This document shows positions 15,691 to 19,560 of a stretch of 19,560 bases of DNA, in pieces (position 1 is the stretch's first letter; each line of letters opens with the position of its first letter). The notes under the pieces are model-generated. The model saw only the letters and a list, made by a program, of their open reading frames with translations. It did no database searches and was not told the DNA's origin. Made by a program: the position numbers and the translations under genes. The DNA is from an uncultured Chitinophagaceae bacterium (GTDB lineage: Bacteria > Bacteroidota > Bacteroidia > Chitinophagales > Chitinophagaceae). The DNA lies in NCBI GenBank assembly GCA_946885665.1, contig CAMPGT010000040.1:1-19560 (forward strand), written 5' to 3'.

Positions 15691-17027
15691 TCCCTTGGTT
15701 CCGCATATCCGGCTAAACCGTAGTTTTTTTGCTGCGATTCTTCGGGGTTTTGCACATGCCACTCAAACTCATCCCTGAAATGCCTGATCGCTGCGGCAAC
15801 CGGCCATGCTGCCGCATCGCCCAGCGGACAAATCGTATTACCTTCTATCTTCCTCTGTATATCCCAAAGCAAATCAATATCGCTCATTTTGCCCCTGCCA
15901 TATTCAATATTCGTCAGGATCTTCTCCATCCATCCCGTGCCTTCCCGGCACGGAGAGCACTGACCACAACTTTCGTGGCGGTAAAACCTCGCCAGCGTAA
16001 GCGTATGACGAACCACGCACTGATCTTCATCCATCACGATAAATCCTCCCGATCCCATCATCGAGCCCGTGGCAAATCCGCCATCCGCAAGGCTTTCGTA
16101 GGTCATCATCCTGGTTTCGCCCTTCGCTGTTTTCAGCAACAGGTTGGCAGGAAGTATCGGAACCGACGACCCTCCCGGTATGCACGCCTTCAGCCTTTTA
16201 CCATTGGCAATGCCACCGCAATATTCATCAGAATAAATAAACTCTTCGACCGAGATGGTCATGTCAATTTCATACACACCGGGCTTGTTGATGTTTCCGC
16301 AGGCGCTGATCAGCTTCGTTCCTGTTGATTTACCCACGCCGATCTTCGCATAATTTTCACCGCCCATGTTAATGATGGGCACAACGGCAGCGAGTGTTTC
16401 CACATTGTTTACCACCGTCGGACAGTCGTAAAGACCTTTCACGGCGGGGAACGGTGGCTTGATGCGCGGGTTACCTCTTTTGCCTTCCAGGCTTTCGAGC
16501 AAGGCAGTTTCTTCTCCGCAGATGTACGCGCCGGCGCCACGTTGTACATAAATTTCACAATCGAAGCCCGATCCGAGTACATTTTTTCCGAGGAAGCCGT
16601 TGTTCCTCGCTTCTTCAATGGCCTGTTCGAGTATATCAACTATCCACGCATATTCGCCGCGGATGTAAATGTAGGTGCGTGAGGATCCCAGCGCAAACGA
16701 CGAAACCACCAACCCTTCTATCAGCAGGTGAGGAATAAATTCCATCAGGTATCTGTCCTTGAAAGTACCGGGCTCCGACTCATCGGCGTTGCAAACGAGG
16801 TAACGGGGAACGCCTTCAGGCTTCGCCAAAAAGCTCCATTTCATTCCTGTAGGGAACCCGGCTCCGCCCCTTCCTCTCAGTCCGCTTTTCTTCACTTCCT
16901 CCACAATATCCGCCGGCGACATTTTAAACGCCTTCTCTACAGAAGCGTAGCCCCCGTTCTTGCGATAAGTATCATAGTAACGGATGCCTTCAATGCCAGC
17001 TTTATCTATCAATAATTTTTGTCCCAT
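15675..17027 (-). CDS. nuoF: NADH-quinone oxidoreductase subunit F (NADH/FMN-binding)
   Basis: NuoF oxidises NADH through FMN and passes electrons to cluster N3. The 450-residue product is of normal length. Seen: the Gly-rich nucleotide segment GLRGRGGAGFPTGMKW (49-64), the CNADESEPGTFKDR loop (79-92), the AGAYICGEETALLESLEGKRGNPR region (165-188) and the N3 ligands C354, C357, C360 (ESCGQCSPCREGT) with C400. It starts 11 bp after nuoE. The final codons and TAA stop run into a heptad array (ATT TTA AGT TAA), so the last residues (ILS) may come from the repeat rather than the ancestral end. Confidence 0.97.
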   Translation of the reverse strand: MGQKLLIDKAGIEGIRYYDTYRKNGGYASVEKAFKMSPADIVEEVKKSGLRGRGGAGFPTGMKWSFLAKPEGVPRYLVCNADESEPGTFKDRYLMEFIPHLLIEGLVVSSFALGSSRTYIYIRGEYAWIVDILEQAIEEARNNGFLGKNVLGSGFDCEIYVQRGAGAYICGEETALLESLEGKRGNPRIKPPFPAVKGLYDCPTVVNNVETLAAVVPIINMGGENYAKIGVGKSTGTKLISACGNINKPGVYEIDMTISVEEFIYSDEYCGGIANGKRLKACIPGGSSVPILPANLLLKTAKGETRMMTYESLADGGFATGSMMGSGGFIVMDEDQCVVRHTLTLARFYRHESCGQCSPCREGTGWMEKILTNIEYGRGKMSDIDLLWDIQRKIEGNTICPLGDAAAWPVAAAIRHFRDEFEWHVQNPEESQQKNYGLAGYAEPREVILS

Positions 17028-17038
17028 ACCCGGTCCGG

Positions 17039-17539
17039 TTAATTATTCATTTCAGAATTTTTTCTGCATTCTTCTATGATCTGGTCAACTTTTTCTTTTG
17101 TGAGATGTTCCCTGAAAGTTTTGCCCATCTGCATCATGGGTGCATAGCCGCACGCGCCAAGACATTCAACGGTTTTCAGCGTAAACATGCCATCGGCGGT
17201 GGTTTGGCCAACGTTGATTTGCAAACGCTGTTTGATATAGTCGATGATGCCGTCGCTTCCGTTCAACATGCAGGGGCCGGTTTGGCATACTTCGAAAATG
17301 TAGCGGCCCACCGGTTTCAGGTTGTACATCGAATAGAAGGTGGCTACTTCGTACACTTCTATGGGTTCGATTTGCAGGAGTTGCGCCACGTAGTCCATCA
17401 CGGGTACGTCGAGCCATCCGCCGAATTCTTCCTGGGCAAGGTGAAGCAGCGGCAACAGCGCACTCTTTTGCTTGCCTTCCGGATAGCGGGAGATGATTTT
17501 CTTTGCCTCCTGCATTTTATTTTCTGAAAAAGAGATCAT
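17039..17539 (-). CDS. nuoE: NADH-quinone oxidoreductase subunit E (2Fe-2S)
   Basis: NuoE is the thioredoxin-fold subunit holding cluster N1a next to the FMN of NuoF. From the ATG at 17539 it has 166 residues. The 2Fe-2S ligands are C85, C90 (EVCQTGPC) and C126, C130 (ECLGACGYAPMM). The N-terminal helical part (about 1-75) is normal. The frame is open back to a GTG at 17569, but that GTG lies in a GC-rich repeat element, so the later ATG is preferred. The repeat ends 24 bp upstream, and nuoF follows after 11 bp. Confidence 0.95.
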   Translation of the reverse strand: MISFSENKMQEAKKIISRYPEGKQKSALLPLLHLAQEEFGGWLDVPVMDYVAQLLQIEPIEVYEVATFYSMYNLKPVGRYIFEVCQTGPCMLNGSDGIIDYIKQRLQINVGQTTADGMFTLKTVECLGACGYAPMMQMGKTFREHLTKEKVDQIIEECRKNSEMNN

Positions 17540-17563
17540 TTTCGTTTTTTCTTTTCTGTTTTT

Positions 17564-17652
17564 GTCCACCCCCGGCGCTTCGCGCCACCCCCGCCAGCGG
17601 GGGAAATTAACTTTCGTCTCCGTCTTCTACTTACCCTCCGCCGTCAGGGGGA
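17564..17652 (+). repeat. GC-rich composite hairpin element, copy 2
   Basis: The 41-bp core (17564-17604) is identical to the copy at 19479-19519 by eye: GTCCACCCCC, GGCGC-TTC-GCGCC, then CCCCCGC-CA-GCGGGGG and A. A degenerate half copy (17634-17652, CCCTCCGCCGTCAGGGGGA) follows after 29 bp, then AAATTC leads straight into a CACGTYT heptad array. It lies within the nuo operon between nuoD and nuoE, where strong stems could slow or process the transcript. No T-run follows, so full termination is unlikely. Confidence 0.85.
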
Positions 17653-17658
17653 AATTCT

Positions 17659-17707
17659 CACGTTTCACGTTTCACGTCTCACGTCTCACGTTTCACGTCT
17701 CACGTCA
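17659..17707. repeat. Seven tandem CACGTYT 7-bp units ending in the nuoD stop codon
   Basis: The units are CACGTTT, CACGTTT, CACGTCT, CACGTCT, CACGTTT, CACGTCT, CACGTCA. The minus-strand stop TGA of nuoD (17705-17707) is in the last unit. Read on the nuo transcript each unit carries GTGA, hence a TGA every 7 bases, which gives stops in all three frames within 21 bases. The same family is seen at 5478-5491. Confidence 0.88.
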
Positions 17708-18925
17708 CGCATCCATTTCGCCGGCGATCAGGTTTAAGCTACTCATCGTAATGATGGCGTCGCTCAGCATGCTTCCCTTCACCAATTCTTCATAAGCCTG
17801 GTAGTACACAAAGCAGGGGCGCCTGAAATGCAGGCGGTACGGCGATCTTCCTCCATCGCTGATGAGGTAAAACCCAAGCTCGCCGTTTCCTCCCTCGACA
17901 CTCACATACACTTCGCCGGGCGGTATGTCTATCTCTCCCATCACTATCTTAAAGTGCCAGATCAGCGCCTCCATTTTCGTGTAAACATCTTTCTTTTCGG
18001 GCAGGTAATACTCCGGAACATCGGCGTGGTACACTTCTGCTTCAGCGCCCCTGAACTCCTGCACCTTGCGGTACGCCTGCTCTATAATGCTGATCGACTC
18101 CCACATCTCCTGGTCGCGAACCAGGAACCTGTCGTAGCAGTCGCCGGTACTGCCCACGGGAACCGTGAATTCAAAATCTTCATAGCTGCTGTAGGGTGTG
18201 TGCACCCTTACGTCGTAATCCACGCCTGCCGCGCGCAGGTTGGGGCCGGTGAAGCCGTAGTTCAGCGCTCTTTCCGCGCTGATGGGACCCACGCCGATGG
18301 TGCGTTCCATGAATATCCTGTTCCTCTTGAACATGTTATTGAACTCCTTCAGCACTTTCGGATATTCGGCCAGGAACTTCTCCAGTTTTTCGAAGGCCTT
18401 CGGGGTAAAATTTCTTTCAAAGCCACCTATGCGGCCAATGTTGGTAGTGAGGCGCGAACCGCATATCTCCTCGTAGATTTCGTAGATCAGCTCGCGGTAT
18501 TGCATTACGTAGAGGAAACCTGTGTAGGCGCCGGTGTCCACCCCTACTATCGAATTGCAGATGAGGTGGTCGGAAATGCGGGCCAGCTCCATGATGATGA
18601 CGCGCAGGTAGTCTACCCGTTTCGGGGTTTTTACACCCAATAATTTTTCGCAGGTGAGGTGCCACCCCATGTTGTTGATGGGGGCGGAGCAGTAGTTCAG
18701 GCGGTCGGTAAGCGGAGTGATTTGGTACAGCGGTCTTCTTTCGGCAATTTTTTCAAAGGCCCTGTGGATGTAACCCACAGTCTGTTCGGCCGAAACTATC
18801 CTTTCTCCGTCAAGTTCGAGTATATTCTGAAATACGCCATGTGTAGCCGGATGGGTAGGACCCAGGTTGAGCGTTGTAGTATGTTTTCCAATGGATCCTT
18901 CCGGTAAAGTTATATGATCAGACAT
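17705..18925 (-). CDS. nuoD: NADH-quinone oxidoreductase subunit D (49 kDa)
   Basis: NuoD forms, with NuoB, the quinone-binding cavity at the end of the iron-sulfur chain. The 406-residue product has normal length and is not fused to NuoC. Seen: NLGPTHPATHGVF (20-32), with H29 equivalent to the quinone-ligating His of Thermus Nqo4; RLNYCSA with Y78 equivalent to its Tyr87; ELARISDHL, GRIGGFERNF and the ending LNLIAGEMDA. The proteobacterial-type ending is GE(L/V)DR, so the last Ala and the TGA stop may derive from the heptad array that begins here. It is 27 bp after nuoC. A long open frame on the other strand (17828-18643) is a shadow. Confidence 0.97.
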   Translation of the reverse strand: MSDHITLPEGSIGKHTTTLNLGPTHPATHGVFQNILELDGERIVSAEQTVGYIHRAFEKIAERRPLYQITPLTDRLNYCSAPINNMGWHLTCEKLLGVKTPKRVDYLRVIIMELARISDHLICNSIVGVDTGAYTGFLYVMQYRELIYEIYEEICGSRLTTNIGRIGGFERNFTPKAFEKLEKFLAEYPKVLKEFNNMFKRNRIFMERTIGVGPISAERALNYGFTGPNLRAAGVDYDVRVHTPYSSYEDFEFTVPVGSTGDCYDRFLVRDQEMWESISIIEQAYRKVQEFRGAEAEVYHADVPEYYLPEKKDVYTKMEALIWHFKIVMGEIDIPPGEVYVSVEGGNGELGFYLISDGGRSPYRLHFRRPCFVYYQAYEELVKGSMLSDAIITMSSLNLIAGEMDA

Positions 18926-18952
18926 GAATGCCTTTAAGTTGTTTCGTTACTG

Positions 18953-19456
18953 TCATCTGCCAAACATTTCATCATCTTTGTCCACCCGCGTTTGATCTTC
19001 GAGAGGATATTCTTTTCGCATCGGGAAATAGTCCATTTCATCTACATTCAGGATTCTTTTCAGGTTGGGATGGCCGACGAAGTTGACCCCGTAGAAGTCG
19101 TAGGTTTCTCTTTCCATCCAGTTGGCTGCCTGGAAAATCCTGGTGGCAGTGTACACGTCCGGTTGGTCGATGCCGGTGTAAATTTTAAACCGGATGCGGA
19201 CATTGTCTTCCAGATTGTGGAGGTGGTAAACCACCGCCAGTTCCCGGTCTTTCAGATTTGGATAGTGCACGGCCTGCAGATCGGTAAGGAACCTGAATTT
19301 CAGCTCTTCATCTTCGAATAGAAACTGAAGCACTTTCAGGTTAAGATCTTTAGGCGCTTCAAAAGTAAGCATGCCATACGGTTCGGCAAAGCTCGTCAGT
19401 TGGTCGCCGAATTTCTCGATGAGTCGTGCTTTTATTGTTTCGTTTGTCAGAGACAT
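18953..19456 (-). CDS. nuoC: NADH-quinone oxidoreductase subunit C (30 kDa)
   Basis: NuoC is a peripheral-arm structural subunit of complex I that packs against NuoD. The 167-residue product matches the 30-kDa subunit: an N-terminal alpha/beta domain (about 1-105) and the signature NWMERETYDFYGVNFVGHP (about 111-129) followed by LKRIL and the FPMRKEYPLED motif. Length is as expected for a stand-alone NuoC. It is the first nuo gene visible in reading order. nuoA and nuoB should lie beyond the right edge, separated by the repeat element that ends 22 bp upstream of this ATG. Confidence 0.96.
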   Translation of the reverse strand: MSLTNETIKARLIEKFGDQLTSFAEPYGMLTFEAPKDLNLKVLQFLFEDEELKFRFLTDLQAVHYPNLKDRELAVVYHLHNLEDNVRIRFKIYTGIDQPDVYTATRIFQAANWMERETYDFYGVNFVGHPNLKRILNVDEMDYFPMRKEYPLEDQTRVDKDDEMFGR

Positions 19457-19478
19457 TAAATATTGTTTCGTTTTGTTA

Positions 19479-19560
19479 GTCCACCCCCGGCGCTTCGCGC
19501 CACCCCCGCCAGCGGGGGATATGCGGGCCCTTCCTTGTTCATTCCTCCGCCAGCGCGGGA
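19479..19560 (+). repeat. GC-rich composite hairpin element, copy 3 (cut by right edge)
   Basis: The core (19479-19519) has the same 41-bp sequence as copy 2, with hairpins GGCGC-TTC-GCGCC and CCCCCGC-CA-GCGGGGG. A degenerate half copy (19544-19560, CCTCCGCCAGCGCGGGA) reaches the window edge. By analogy with copies 1 and 2, CACGTYT heptads should follow outside. It lies 22 bp upstream of nuoC, about the same distance as copy 2 from nuoE. No gene is seen from 19457 to the edge. Confidence 0.85.

Noticed and set aside
17540..17569. GTG start for nuoE
   Set aside because: The GTG lies in the GC-rich repeat element and adds a Lys-rich stretch absent from the family; the ATG at 17539 is preferred.
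17659..17707. Possible CRISPR array
   Set aside because: Units are only 7 bp, directly adjacent and without spacers; no cas genes are near.
17828..18643. 271-codon open frame on the plus strand opposite nuoD
   Set aside because: It overlaps a fully conserved nuoD, has no recognisable domain and reads as a codon-bias shadow.

Overview
The window looks like chromosomal DNA of a Bacteroidota bacterium, most likely of the Chitinophagaceae or a close relative. The signs are an ExbB-ExbD-ExbD-TonB cluster, a DUF5117-type zinc metalloprotease, a short NuoG without a molybdopterin-type domain, leaders with no clear Shine-Dalgarno sequence, and a 12-gene run of complex I genes in the order C to N. 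This placement is inferred from protein character and gene order, not from a search.

Layout. Positions 1-2558 (minus strand) hold an energy-transduction cluster, read exbB, exbD, exbD, tonB; tonB runs off the left edge. A divergent spacer (2559-2780) leads to a secreted zinc metalloprotease on the plus strand (2781-5327). It converges on a MacB/FtsX-type ABC permease on the minus strand (5522-6796). From 6905 to 19456 the minus strand carries nuoC-D-E-F-G-H-I-J-K-L-M-N, the peripheral and membrane arms of a proton-pumping NADH:quinone oxidoreductase. nuoA and nuoB are expected beyond the right edge. The only non-nuo gene inside this run is a small, apparently internally deleted four-helix-bundle (23S rRNA intervening-sequence family) gene between nuoF and nuoG.

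The genes are mostly ordinary; the unusual material is in the spacers. Tandem arrays of 7-bp units from several unrelated unit families (CACGTYT, ATTGCCY, CGGCAAT-like, AAAAGTT-like) sit exactly at gene ends. The stop codons of the metalloprotease, the permease, nuoD, nuoF and the four-helix-bundle gene all lie inside such units, and one array abuts the nuoG start codon. In three places the arrays come as inverted pairs: around the four-helix-bundle gene, around the protease/permease spacer, and between nuoN and the permease. A separate GC-rich hairpin element of about 41 bp occurs three times in the same orientation, each followed by a degenerate half copy; two copies then run directly into CACGTYT heptads and the third is cut by the window edge. 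Together these suggest a family of dispersed, possibly mobile or RNA-structure-forming spacer elements, one of which carries the four-helix-bundle gene.

Spacers longer than about 60 bases are described as features; no tRNA, rRNA, CRISPR array or insertion sequence was seen.
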